Below, piece after piece: positions 18,679 to 27,176 of a stretch of 64,000 nucleotides of DNA (its first letter is position 1; every line of letters starts with the position of its first letter). Origin of the DNA: DAIQNV01 sp038748775. GTDB taxonomy: Bacteria > Planctomycetota > Phycisphaerae > Phycisphaerales > UBA1924. The stretch spans positions 463,432 through 527,431 of the forward strand of contig JBCDIT010000002.1 in the NCBI GenBank assembly GCA_038748775.1, given 5' to 3'. Under the pieces are notes generated by a model. The model was not told the DNA's origin. It saw only the letters and a list, made by a program, of their open reading frames with translations, and did no database searches. Made by a program: the position numbers and the translations under genes.

Positions 18679-20343
18679 TCAGCCCACACGCGTCGGCTGA
18701 GCACCCTCGATCATGTCCGCGTTCGACTTTCCAGGCGGCACCAAAGGCCACACGTTTGCTTCCCGGTCGATCCTCGCGTGCATCACCACCGGGCCATCGG
18801 CTTTCAAGAACGCGTCGATCGCGTCCTCGGTCTCGTCCGCACGCTCGATCGAGATCGACTCCAGCCCGAACGCCCTCGCGAGCTGCGCGAAGTCCGGGTT
18901 GTCCGAAAGGTCGATCTCGCTCTCACGCCCAGCGAAGAACAGCTCCTGCCATTGCCTCACCATGCCGAGAGCCGTGTTGTCCAAGATCAGCAGCTTCACG
19001 CCAACTCCGTACCGGTTCAGCGTCGCCATCTCCTGGATGTTCATCATGATCGAGCCGTCGCCCGAGACGCAGATCACCGTTGCGTCCGGCTTCGACATCT
19101 TCACGCCCATCGCCGCCGGGAGCCCGAACCCCATCGTCCCGAGCCCCCCGCTCGTCAGGTGATGACGGGGCGTCGCAAACTTCCAGTGCTGAGCGACCCA
19201 CATCTGATGCTGGCCCACGTCGCAGCACACGTACGAGTCACGCGGCGCCCGCTCGCACAGATCACGCAGAAGACGCGGCGCGTAGATCGACTCGAACGGG
19301 GCGTCGTACCGCCAGGCATGCTCGACCTTCAATCCGTCCACACGCCCGCGCCACGCCTCGCACGCCACCGGGGTCGCCACCGCGGCCATCGACCGCTTGA
19401 TGCACCCGCGAAGCGCCGCCGACGGACGACGCAGCTTTCCGATCTCCGCGGCGTCCACGTCCATGTGCACCACGCTCGCGTGCGGTGCGAACGTGTCGAG
19501 CTTTCCCGTGACCCGATCGTCAAACCGGGCGCCGACCGCGATCAGCAGATCGCACTCGTGCACCGCCAGGTTCGCCGCTTTGTTGCCGTGCATGCCCAAG
19601 AAGCCGGCAAACTGAGGGTGGTCGCCCGGAACACCGCCCAGCCCCTGAAGAGTGTGTACGACCGGCGCGCCCGTCGTCTCGGCAAAAGCCCGCAACTCGT
19701 CCCACGCCGCCGCGATGCGCACGCCGCCGCCGGCATAGATCACCGGGCGCTGCGCTTCCTTAAGCAGCGCGATCGCCTTCGCGATCTCATCCGCGTCGAT
19801 CTCTTCGGTGTCCTCATGGTCGAACCGCGACATCGGCTCCGCCTCGATCGCCGCGACCTGAACGTCTTTCGGAATGTCGATCAGCACCGGACCGGGCCGG
19901 CCCTCGGCGGCAACACGGAACGCTTCACGGACCATCTGTGGGATGTCCCGTGGATCACGCGGCATCCAAGAGTGCTTCACGATCGGAAGCGTCACCCCGA
20001 TGACGTCGGTTTCCTGAAACGCATCGGTTCCCAAGACCGGGCTCGCGACCTGCCCCGTGATCGCGACCATGGGCACCGAGTCCATCATCGCGTCGGCGAT
20101 ACCCGTCACGAGGTTCGTCGCGCCGGGGCCCGAGGTCGCCATGCACACCCCGGGGCGGCCCGAGGTCCGGGCATAGCCCTGGGCCGCGAAGGCAGCCCCC
20201 TGCTCGTGACGCGTGAGGTAGTGGCGGATCGGTGAACCCAGCAAGGCGTCATACACAGGCATGATCGCCCCACCCGGGTACCCCCAGATCCGCTCCACGC
20301 CCTCCGCTTCGAGGCACTTGATCAGCAGTTCCGCGCCGTTCAC
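18679..20343 (-). CDS. ilvB: Acetolactate synthase large catalytic subunit
   Basis: A thiamine-diphosphate enzyme that condenses two pyruvates, or pyruvate with 2-oxobutanoate. The 554-residue protein has the cofactor-activating Glu in LTRHEQGAAFAAQGYAR (near residue 46), MATSGPGATNLVTGIADA, and the ThDP/Mg motif VSGDGSIMMNIQEMATLNRY followed by DNTALGMVRQWQELFF. It starts at a GTG one base after the ilvC stop. The length is normal. Confidence 0.96.
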   Translation of the reverse strand: MNGAELLIKCLEAEGVERIWGYPGGAIMPVYDALLGSPIRHYLTRHEQGAAFAAQGYARTSGRPGVCMATSGPGATNLVTGIADAMMDSVPMVAITGQVASPVLGTDAFQETDVIGVTLPIVKHSWMPRDPRDIPQMVREAFRVAAEGRPGPVLIDIPKDVQVAAIEAEPMSRFDHEDTEEIDADEIAKAIALLKEAQRPVIYAGGGVRIAAAWDELRAFAETTGAPVVHTLQGLGGVPGDHPQFAGFLGMHGNKAANLAVHECDLLIAVGARFDDRVTGKLDTFAPHASVVHMDVDAAEIGKLRRPSAALRGCIKRSMAAVATPVACEAWRGRVDGLKVEHAWRYDAPFESIYAPRLLRDLCERAPRDSYVCCDVGQHQMWVAQHWKFATPRHHLTSGGLGTMGFGLPAAMGVKMSKPDATVICVSGDGSIMMNIQEMATLNRYGVGVKLLILDNTALGMVRQWQELFFAGRESEIDLSDNPDFAQLARAFGLESISIERADETEDAIDAFLKADGPVVMHARIDREANVWPLVPPGKSNADMIEGAQPTRVG

Positions 20344-20344
20344 G

Positions 20345-21391
20345 TCATGCCCCGATCGTTTGGCCGGCTTCCGTCGAAGCGGCGGCTTGGTCAGCCTGTT
20401 TCTGCTTCAGCCAAGCGAAGCCCGGTCGGAGCTGCTTGCCGATGCGCTCGACCGCACGGTCCGCGTCCTCGGCCTGCAGCCGCCGGTAGTTCTCGCCGCC
20501 CGCTTCGTGCTCCGCGATCCACTCCTTGGCAAACGTGCCGTTCTGGATCTCCTTGAGCACCTCCGCCATTCGAGCACGCGTCTCGGCGTTGATCACCCGC
20601 GGACCGCGCGTGTGGTCGCCGTATTGAGCCGTGTCGCTCACAAACTCATGCATCCGCTCGAACCCGCCCTCGTAGATCAGGTCCACGATCAGCTTGAGTT
20701 CGTGCAGACACTCGAAGTACGCAACCTCGGGCTTGTACCCAGCGTTCACCAGCGTGTCGAAGCCCGCCGCGATCAACTCGGTCACACCGCCGCAAAGCAC
20801 CGCTTGCTCGCCGAAAAGGTCGGTCTCCGTCTCTTCGGTAAACGTCGTCTCGATCACACCCGCGCGCGTTCCGCCGATCGCGTGGGCGTACCCGAGCGCC
20901 CGGGCCTTCGCTTGCCCGCTCGCGTCCTGGTGGACCGCAACCAAGCAAGGCACCCCGCACCCAAGCTCGTACTGGTCACGCACCAGACGACCCGGACCCT
21001 TCGGCGCGATCATCGTCACGTCGATGTCCGCACCAGGCGTAATCAACCCGTACTGGATCGCGAGACCATGACTGAACATCAGCATCGAACCAGGCTTCAG
21101 GTTCGGCTCGATCTGTTCAGCCCAGAGGGCCTTCTGAGCCATGTCAGGAACAAGGATGTTGACAAGGTCGGCACCGCGCACCGCTTCGTCGATCGACTGG
21201 GGCGTCCAGCCTTCGCTCTCCGCCTGGGCCCACGTCTTCCCCCCCGGGCGAAGCCCGACAGTCACATCGACACCGCTGTCCCGCAGGTTCAGCGACTGGC
21301 CACGGCCCTGGCTGCCATAGCCAATAACCGCAACGCGACGCCCCTCAAGAGCCTTGGGGTCAACATCTTCAACTCGGTACATCTCGGTCAT
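20345..21391 (-). CDS. ilvC: Ketol-acid reductoisomerase (class I)
   Basis: Isomerises and reduces acetolactate or acetohydroxybutyrate with NADPH. The 348-residue class I protein has the Rossmann motif VIGYGSQGRGQSLNLRDSG near residue 22 and the cofactor loop GLRPGGKTW. A knotted C-terminal domain contains DLFGEQAVLCGG and ETRARMAEVL. The ATG start is preceded by CCGGAGATACGAG. It lies 46 bases after ilvD and one base before ilvB. Confidence 0.96.
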   Translation of the reverse strand: MTEMYRVEDVDPKALEGRRVAVIGYGSQGRGQSLNLRDSGVDVTVGLRPGGKTWAQAESEGWTPQSIDEAVRGADLVNILVPDMAQKALWAEQIEPNLKPGSMLMFSHGLAIQYGLITPGADIDVTMIAPKGPGRLVRDQYELGCGVPCLVAVHQDASGQAKARALGYAHAIGGTRAGVIETTFTEETETDLFGEQAVLCGGVTELIAAGFDTLVNAGYKPEVAYFECLHELKLIVDLIYEGGFERMHEFVSDTAQYGDHTRGPRVINAETRARMAEVLKEIQNGTFAKEWIAEHEAGGENYRRLQAEDADRAVERIGKQLRPGFAWLKQKQADQAAASTEAGQTIGA

Positions 21392-21437
21392 CTCGTATCT
21401 CCGGTGCGTTGACGGGCGTTGTCGCTCACGGTCGTGT

Positions 21438-23117
21438 TCAGTGGTTCGTGGTTTCTCTTGGCTTGACAGGCGGCAGGGGGCTCGTAGTTGCGCCCTCCGA
21501 GGCGCTCGTGACGGTCCTGGCGTACTTCGCCAAGACCCCGGTCGTCGCCTTCGGCGCCGGGGGCGTCCAGCCCTCGCGCCGCGCGTTCAGGTCGGCATCG
21601 ACATCTAGGGTCCGAGCGCTCACGTTGATCCGGATCGTGTCACCCTGTTGGACGAGCCCGATCGGTCCGCCGACCGCAGATTCGGGCGAAACGTGCCCGA
21701 TGACCAATCCGTGCGTCGCGCCGCTAAAGCGGCCGTCGGTCATCAGCGCGACCGACTTGCCGAGGCCAGCCCCGACGATCGCGGCGGTGACGCCCAGCAT
21801 CTCCCGCATGCCAGGCCCGCCCACCGGCCCCTCGCCGCGGATGACGACGACGTCGCCGGCGACGATCTCGCCCTTCTGCACCGCCGCGAACGCGTCTTCT
21901 TCGCACTCGTACACCCGCGCCGTACCCTCGAACGTGTCCGGCGCCCCGGGCGAGAGCTTCATGACGCACCCGTCCGGAGCCAGGGAGCCGCGCAAAATGG
22001 CCAGGTGCCCGCTGGTCTGAACAGGCTCCGTGACCGGGCGGATGACTTTCTGGCCGGCGGTCTCCGACGCCTCAGCCGCGATCGTGTGCGTCGATCGCCC
22101 TTCGACAGTGGGGCAGTCGTGCAACACGCCGAGTTCGTGCAGCCGCGCAAATAGCAGCGGGATTCCGCCCGCCGCTTCCATGTCACCGGCGACGAACCGG
22201 CCCCCGGGCTTCATGTCCGCTAAAACCGGGATCGACCGGCTGAGCCGCTCGATATCGTCGATCCCGAACTCCACGCCCGCCTCGCGAGCGATCGCGATCA
22301 GGTGAAGCACCGCGTTGGTTGATCCGCCCGTTGCGATCACCGACGCCACCGCGTTCTCGAGCGACTCGAACGTGATGATGTCCCGTCCGGTCGTCCCCGC
22401 CTCGAGCAACGCGACCGCCCGCCGCCCGGCCTGGGCCGCCGCCGCGGCCTTGGCGTCGTTCTCCGCGAGCACACCGTTCGTCGTCGGAGCGATACCGAGC
22501 GCGACCGAGGCAACGCTCATCGTGTTCGCCGTGAACTGTCCACCACAGGCACCCGCCCCCGGACACGCGGCACACTCGATCGCGCGGAGTTCGGCATCAT
22601 CCATCGTGCCCCTGGCGTGCGCACCCACCGCCTCGAAGACCGTTTGGATCGTGATGTCCTGGGTCTTGTGCTGACCAGGTGCGATCGAGCCTCCATAGAA
22701 GGCAAGGCCCGGCAGGTCGAGCCGGGCGAGCACCTGCGCCGCCGCGGCAACTGTCTTATCACAGCCGCACAAGACAATGACCGCATCGAAGTGATGCCCG
22801 TTGACCACCAGTTCGATCGTGTCTGAGATCGCCTCACGGCTCACAAGCGACGCCCGCATCCCGGGCGTGCCCATGGTGATTCCGTCCGAAACGACGATGG
22901 TGTTGAACTCGATCGGTGTCGCGCCCGCCTCGCGGACGCCCGCCTTGACGTGTTCGGCGAGGGCCCTGAGGTGGATGTTGCAGGGAGTGACCTCGCTCCA
23001 GGTGTTCGCAATCGCCACCAAGGGCTTCGCGAGCGCCTCGTCGTCGAGCCCGGTGGCCCGAAGCATCGATCGCGCCGGTGCTCGATCGGGTCCTGTCTTG
23101 ATCGCGTCGCTCCGCAT
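21438..23117 (-). CDS. ilvD: Dihydroxy-acid dehydratase
   Basis: A [Fe-S] enzyme that forms the 2-oxo acids of valine and isoleucine; it is the first gene of the ilv-leu operon. The 559-residue protein has NIHLRALAEHVKAGVREAGA, the cluster cysteine regions VLCGCDKTVAAAAQ (near residue 112) and CPGAGACGGQFTANTMS (near 186), and a C-terminal ITDGRFSG-like stretch (MTDGRFSGATHG). The ATG at 23117 has only a weak ribosome-binding site. The untranslated region upstream holds the leader peptide and attenuator hairpins. Confidence 0.97.
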   Translation of the reverse strand: MRSDAIKTGPDRAPARSMLRATGLDDEALAKPLVAIANTWSEVTPCNIHLRALAEHVKAGVREAGATPIEFNTIVVSDGITMGTPGMRASLVSREAISDTIELVVNGHHFDAVIVLCGCDKTVAAAAQVLARLDLPGLAFYGGSIAPGQHKTQDITIQTVFEAVGAHARGTMDDAELRAIECAACPGAGACGGQFTANTMSVASVALGIAPTTNGVLAENDAKAAAAAQAGRRAVALLEAGTTGRDIITFESLENAVASVIATGGSTNAVLHLIAIAREAGVEFGIDDIERLSRSIPVLADMKPGGRFVAGDMEAAGGIPLLFARLHELGVLHDCPTVEGRSTHTIAAEASETAGQKVIRPVTEPVQTSGHLAILRGSLAPDGCVMKLSPGAPDTFEGTARVYECEEDAFAAVQKGEIVAGDVVVIRGEGPVGGPGMREMLGVTAAIVGAGLGKSVALMTDGRFSGATHGLVIGHVSPESAVGGPIGLVQQGDTIRINVSARTLDVDADLNARREGWTPPAPKATTGVLAKYARTVTSASEGATTSPLPPVKPRETTNH

Positions 23118-23171
23118 CGTCTCGCTTTGCTCCGAATCTTCCGCGACATGGGCCCGCCAGACACGACAAGA

Positions 23172-23189
23172 CCCGCACCAGGGTGCGGG
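23172..23189 (-). terminator. Attenuator terminator hairpin of the ilv-leu operon
   Basis: On the minus strand, CCCGCACC and GGTGCGGG form a perfect stem (8 bp with a 2-base loop, or 7 bp with a 4-base loop), followed by the T-rich run TCTTGTCGTGT. It lies about 34 bases after the leader-peptide stop and 55 bases before ilvD. It is inside the leader and not at the end of a gene, which fits a conditional terminator. Confidence 0.75.
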
Positions 23190-23303
23190 CCTCTTTGTGC
23201 TGCCGAGCGGTGTTTCGCTCTGCTACTCCGTGGTCCCGCACCCTTGCTTGCCGGGCTCAGCAATAAGAAGCACAACAACAAGAATGTCGACGAGGACAAG
23301 TCG
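23172..23303 (-). promoter_or_regulatory. Ribosome-mediated transcription attenuator for branched-chain amino acids
   Basis: In minus-strand order there is a run of codons L V L V D I L V V V L L I (23300 to 23262). Next comes AGGGTGCGGG (23244-23235), then CCCGCACCCT (23189-23180), then GGTGCGGG (23179-23172) and a T-rich run. The second and third elements are perfectly complementary over 10 bases (antiterminator); the third and fourth form the terminator. The last Ile codon is about 18 bases before the antiterminator strand. A ribosome stalled in the run would therefore leave that strand free, whereas one reaching the TAG at 23225-23223 would cover it. This is the arrangement known for enterobacterial ilv and leu leaders. 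The structure is seen in the sequence; the regulation is inferred. Confidence 0.78.
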
Positions 23304-23423
23304 ATCGACACCGGCGACGCCACGGCCGAACCCAGCGCTCGCCCCAAGATCCAACTGAGTTAACCCAGCAGACGCCTCGCGACTGCGGCTGTGCTGCTCA
23401 GGATGGAAACGGTTGAGGCGCAT
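23223..23423 (-). CDS. Putative ilv leader peptide with Leu/Val/Ile run
   Basis: This short frame ends ...RLVLVDILVVVLLIAEPG and then about eight residues to a TAG at 23225-23223. Twelve of thirteen consecutive codons specify Leu, Val or Ile, the three products of the operon. The start is uncertain: the ATG at 23423 gives 66 residues, and an in-frame TTG at 23354 would give a shorter peptide; neither has a good ribosome-binding site. The peptide itself probably has no function; its translation would control the attenuator. A +1-type alternative frame is Leu-rich (FLLLCFLLLS) but has no stop before the terminator, so it fits the mechanism less well. Confidence 0.6.
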   Translation of the reverse strand: MRLNRFHPEQHSRSREASAGLTQLDLGASAGFGRGVAGVDRLVLVDILVVVLLIAEPGKQGCGTTE

Positions 23424-23509
23424 GACGGCAGGCGGACACTATCGGCACGCCGAATGCGATGCAATGGTCCGTCATCGGTTTTGAACGAAATCGACTCGGA
23501 ACGACCCGG

Positions 23510-25474
23510 TTATGGCGCCGAACGTGCGCGTTCGCGGCCGGCAAGGGATGAGATGTCGTCAGCCATGCCGGGCCGAAGCGTTTCGAAGTACTCGCTGTTC
23601 ACCACAAGCTCAGCCGACGCACGACGCGAGGCCTCGCTCCCCTCTGATGCGAACGCCTCGGCGACGTTCAGCGTGAATGCAAGGCGATCAAGCACAGGGT
23701 CACCCGGTTCACACCGAGTCTTCCAGCCTTCGAGCGCGACCGTGAGGTGTTCGTGCGCCTCATCGGCCTCGCCGGCGTCAAGGAGCCAACTCCCAAGGGC
23801 GCTGCGCCAGAGCACCGCCTCAAGGCTGTCGGGACCGGCGATGTCTTCTGAAACCGCGAGGAAGTAGCGGCTGAACTCAATGCGATCGTCGATGGTTGTC
23901 GCGAGCACCTCGGCGTCGAGACGGAGGCCCTCATCGATCAGGTTGTGCGCGAGCGTCAGCATGACCACCCAAGGTCGACCTGCGGCCTCCGGCGCACGAC
24001 TCCGTAGGAACCCCGCGATGATGTTTGTCATGTCGCGGATGCCGTTGGCGAGTTCCGCTTCCGCCTCGAGCAACTGCCGTTCCGACTCCGCTTGCGCCGC
24101 GCGGTGTTCAGCCTCGACGACACGAGTCTCCGCTTGATGCGCCGCGAACTGGTACGCGCCCGCACCGACGCCCACTATCGCAGTTGACATCGCGGCGATT
24201 GACGCCGCCAATGTCCCGGGTGAGCGACGGGCGTACAGCCACAGCCGGCGCCAAGGCATGGTCTTTTTCCACGTGATCGACCGGAAGTTGAGCCATGACC
24301 GCAGGTCGTCCGCCAACGCGGCAGCGTTCGCGTACCGCGTCTCGGGATTCCGCGAGAGCCCCCGCGCGAGGATGGCCGACAGGTCTTCGTCCACGTCGGC
24401 CCGGAAACGGCGGGCATCCGCACCCGGAAGCGAGACCGATCGGTCGAGGAGCCGCGTCTCGATCTCTTCGATGCTCTGTCCGTTCGGGATCACGCCCGTC
24501 AAGCACCAGAAGATGAGCCCGGCCAACCCGTACGCGTCCGCACGCATCGGTGAAGCATTGACGTCCCTGCTGAAAATCTCTGGCGCCATGAAGCCGAGTG
24601 ACCCGAGCGGGCGCTCCGCCGGCCGCCACGCTTCGTAGGCCGCGATGCCCAGGCCGAAGTCGATCAGCGTCGCGTTCCCCGCTCTGTCGACGAGCACGTT
24701 CCGGGGGTGAAGGTCGAGGTGTGCCAACCCCATCTCATGAGCAGTCGCGAGCCCCTCGACGATCGGCAGCAGCATCGAAACCAACTCACGCCCGCCGAGC
24801 GGAGCCGGTAGGTCGTCAACCACCGAAGCGAGCGTACGCCCGTCGATGAACTCGAAAACGATAAAGCACTCATCGCCGGGCGCCTCGCCGACGTCGAGTA
24901 CCCGGGCCACACTCGGGTGGTCCACCTGCTTTGCCCTGACGGCTTCGGCGAGCACCTCGTGGAAGTCCATCCCCGACCAGGAAGGCACGATCTTCACCGC
25001 GACCGGCGCCGGGTGGTCCGTGCTCGAAAGTGCGCGGTCGACACCCCGGTACACCGAGCCCCGGGTTCCGCTGGCGAGACGCTCGTAGAGCATGTATCGC
25101 GGCTGACCGTCTTGCCAAGCCAGGCCGTACTGACAGGGAAGGCTGCGTGCCGGCGGTTGAAGGGCCGGTTCATCGTCGGTGACATCGCCGAGCAACTCGC
25201 CGACGAGCAAGACCTCCTGAATCTGTTCCACAAACTCGGGGTACCGATTGGTCAAAGCGTCGGCCGTCGCGTCGCGACCGATACCCCGGGCAACGCCATT
25301 CTCAAACACCGCGGCAATCGCGGCCTGGATCGCCGAAGCACGCGAACGGATATCGGGGACCCCGTCGAGATACCGCGCAAGGTCGACGGAATGCCCCTCT
25401 TCCGCGGCCGACGCGGCGTCCGCCATAAGAAGGTCCCAGAGCTCATCGTCCGAGACGTGGGCCAAATCGACCAT
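23510..25474 (-). CDS. Membrane Ser/Thr protein kinase with atypical catalytic loop
   Basis: A 654-residue kinase-like protein and likely partner of the ECF sigma factor encoded just upstream. Residues 1-110 are a planctomycete-type N-terminal region. The kinase domain has a loosened P-loop (LASGTRGSVYRG, about 133-144) and the ATP lysine in VAVKIV (Lys161). The catalytic loop reads HLDLHPRN (near 252) in place of HRDLKxxN, and DFG is kept (near 270), as is MAPE. Asp and Asn remain but the loop Lys is His, so activity may be altered. A single membrane helix lies near residues 416-440, followed by a coiled-coil-like and helical (TPR-like) region. The frame is open to a TTG at 25591 that would overlap the sigma gene; I chose the ATG at 25474, where the N-terminal domain begins. 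Confidence 0.8.
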   Translation of the reverse strand: MVDLAHVSDDELWDLLMADAASAAEEGHSVDLARYLDGVPDIRSRASAIQAAIAAVFENGVARGIGRDATADALTNRYPEFVEQIQEVLLVGELLGDVTDDEPALQPPARSLPCQYGLAWQDGQPRYMLYERLASGTRGSVYRGVDRALSSTDHPAPVAVKIVPSWSGMDFHEVLAEAVRAKQVDHPSVARVLDVGEAPGDECFIVFEFIDGRTLASVVDDLPAPLGGRELVSMLLPIVEGLATAHEMGLAHLDLHPRNVLVDRAGNATLIDFGLGIAAYEAWRPAERPLGSLGFMAPEIFSRDVNASPMRADAYGLAGLIFWCLTGVIPNGQSIEEIETRLLDRSVSLPGADARRFRADVDEDLSAILARGLSRNPETRYANAAALADDLRSWLNFRSITWKKTMPWRRLWLYARRSPGTLAASIAAMSTAIVGVGAGAYQFAAHQAETRVVEAEHRAAQAESERQLLEAEAELANGIRDMTNIIAGFLRSRAPEAAGRPWVVMLTLAHNLIDEGLRLDAEVLATTIDDRIEFSRYFLAVSEDIAGPDSLEAVLWRSALGSWLLDAGEADEAHEHLTVALEGWKTRCEPGDPVLDRLAFTLNVAEAFASEGSEASRRASAELVVNSEYFETLRPGMADDISSLAGRERARSAP

Positions 25475-25536
25475 GGGCGGGAGCCGCCCTGGCTTTCCGT
25501 GGGCGCGCGGCCCAACATCAGATGGGTGACGGCCCG

Positions 25537-26136
25537 TCACGCGCCCGGCCTCGCGAGGCGATCCGCGAGTTTGGTCCTGATCCTGAGCCAACGCTGCCGA
25601 ACAGCGTCCGGCTTGAGATCAAGACGCTCTGCGATGTCGCGGTGGTCGAGGCCGTGAAGCCACATAGAAAGGAGAGTCCGATCGGTCTCGTTCTCGAGCG
25701 CGGCCATCGCGTCGTCGAGCGTACCGTCTACGTCCTCGCCGCCATCACTACGAACTCGATCAAGGAAACCGTGGGCCCACTGCGAATCCGCGCCCTCGGT
25801 TGCTTCCAGCCGCTCGAGAAGGCGGTGTTTATCGACAATCGCATGCTTGACCATGCGTTGGAGCAACGCGAGAAGGTGCTGCTCGCTCTGGATGTCGACG
25901 CGGCCCCGGGCCAAAGCGTGGTCCAGGCGTCGGCTTACAGTTCCGAGAACATCACCCGTATCAAGAAGGCGGCGCAGCGAGCCACTGAGCTTGGTCCGGA
26001 TGTAACGCCGGATGAGCGGGCCGTGTCGTCCAACCGCTTCGGCCATCGCGGCCCGATCGCCGCCACGAATGCGCTGGAGTAACTGCTCCGCCGACGAGGG
26101 AGCGACGACTTCAATTTTTTTCGCCAGCGTTGTCAC
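25537..26136 (-). CDS. ECF-type sigma factor, kinase-linked
   Basis: A 199-residue sigma-70-like protein. Region 2 is around RRYIRTKLSGSLRRLLDTGD, and region 4 ends with a helix-turn-helix, LDHRDIAERLDLKPDAVRQRW. The GTG start at 26136 follows GGGAGG at 8 bases and gives the same length as the other two ECF factors in the window; a GTG at 26190 without such a site is the alternative. Planctomycete ECF factors are often encoded beside Ser/Thr kinases, and this one precedes such a kinase by 62 bases on the same strand. It probably directs transcription of a stress or surface regulon, unknown here. Confidence 0.82.
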   Translation of the reverse strand: MTTLAKKIEVVAPSSAEQLLQRIRGGDRAAMAEAVGRHGPLIRRYIRTKLSGSLRRLLDTGDVLGTVSRRLDHALARGRVDIQSEQHLLALLQRMVKHAIVDKHRLLERLEATEGADSQWAHGFLDRVRSDGGEDVDGTLDDAMAALENETDRTLLSMWLHGLDHRDIAERLDLKPDAVRQRWLRIRTKLADRLARPGA

Positions 26137-26217
26137 AGACCCGGCCTCCCAAGCGTGGGCTTGTTGAAGAGCGGCACTCTTGCCCCTCACGAAATCAGAA
26201 CAACGTCAGGAGCAGAC

Positions 26218-26661
26218 ATGGCCCCGCGTGTCACCAGTATAACTGCGCGTCTAGCTTGCATCACCCTTTGCGTGGGGGTGACTTCAACCCAAGCAAATGT
26301 TGAGACTGAGATCCCGGAACCCACAAGTATGGGTCGAGCCGCAGAGTTGACCCCATATGAGATCCTCTGGTGGGAGCTTCTTGAGGACGTAACCGCAGTT
26401 CTGTGTTACTACATCGGTGGCTGCGACGCGGCGCCGTGGCTGACCACGAACGCCAGCATCGAAGCCCGAATGCAGGCTCAGTACGACGAGTACGAAGCCA
26501 ATGGCATCGGTTCGCTGACCACTCAGGAAGAAAGCGACCTCTACAACTCCGCGGTTGACGCCAAGAAGCACCTTCAGGACAACCCCGGTGGGGTCGACGC
26601 AGACCTCGAAGCTGATTACCTAAACATGCTGTCGGAGATCATCGAAGAACTCCAACCCTGA
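26218..26661 (+). CDS. Small secreted protein of unknown function
   Basis: A 147-residue protein starting at the ATG at 26218, with AGGAG six bases upstream. It has a signal peptide (basic start MAPRVTSITAR, hydrophobic ACITLCVGV, cleavage near TSTQA). The mature part is acidic with two close cysteines (VLCYYIGGCDAAPW) and ends in a charged helix, MLSEIIEELQP. I do not recognise a family. It is divergent from the ECF sigma gene across about 80 bases and is followed by an HTH gene, so it could be a target of that sigma factor. Local GC is lower (53-58 percent in two sampled lines) than in the flanking operons. Confidence 0.6.
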   Translation: MAPRVTSITARLACITLCVGVTSTQANVETEIPEPTSMGRAAELTPYEILWWELLEDVTAVLCYYIGGCDAAPWLTTNASIEARMQAQYDEYEANGIGSLTTQEESDLYNSAVDAKKHLQDNPGGVDADLEADYLNMLSEIIEELQP

Positions 26662-26673
26662 AGCGTGCTGGCA

Positions 26674-27135
26674 ATGCTTGATCACGAACCAACAAACGGT
26701 AACGACGTACCTCAGCACGAACCGGTGCCGAAGAACGTCGATTCGAATTGGCTTCCGCTCACCGACGAGGAAATCTCGGCGGAGTTGCGAAGGCGACTCG
26801 AACAATACACGTTCGCCGATCTCGCGCGGCGCACGGGGTACCACGCGGAGACGATCCGTCGGTACCTCCAGGGCGGCGCGCGCATCCCGGCGGCGTTCGT
26901 GGCTCGCTGCGCCGGTGCTTTTGACCTCGAGCCGCGCGAACTCCTCTTTAGCACCGCGGAGCCGTACGTCTCTATCACAGTTCGCCGCGAGCGGATGGAC
27001 ATGTTCGAGCAAGCCATCGGAAAGTTCGTCCTGCAGTTCATGGCTGATGACGAAACCTCGCCTCAGGCGGGGGTTCCAAACGTCATCCGTGACTCGGCGA
27101 CGAACGCTGATGACGGTATAGCGCTCGAAGAGTGA
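26674..27135 (+). CDS. Small HTH (Cro/C1-like) DNA-binding protein
   Basis: A protein of about 153 residues with one clear helix-turn-helix: TFADLARRTGYHAETIRRYL followed by GGARIPAAFVARCAGAFD. This resembles Cro/C1-type repressors with the 'xxPxxFLxxIAxAFxV' third and fourth helices. The N-terminus is polar and acidic, and the C-terminal 50 residues show no known domain. The start is either the ATG at 26674 or a GTG at 26665, neither with a strong ribosome-binding site. It begins 12 bases after the small secreted protein, so the two are probably co-transcribed. Confidence 0.65.
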   Translation: MLDHEPTNGNDVPQHEPVPKNVDSNWLPLTDEEISAELRRRLEQYTFADLARRTGYHAETIRRYLQGGARIPAAFVARCAGAFDLEPRELLFSTAEPYVSITVRRERMDMFEQAIGKFVLQFMADDETSPQAGVPNVIRDSATNADDGIALEE

Positions 27136-27176
27136 ACCCCGGCGGCCTTCCACCGCTCGGGTCCGAGTCTTGGTTT

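Noticed and set aside
18025..20235. 736-codon plus-strand frame over ilvB/ilvN
   Set aside because: Antisense artefact of high GC; composition is dominated by Arg, His and Pro.
22841..23347. Leu-rich alternative frame (FLLLCFLLLS) in the ilv leader
   Set aside because: It has Leu but no Val or Ile run and no stop before the terminator hairpin, so it does not fit attenuation.
23424..23500. Possible -35/-10 pair (TTGCAT, 17 bases, TAGTGT on the minus strand)
   Set aside because: Only about half of each hexamer matches consensus; too weak to report as a promoter.
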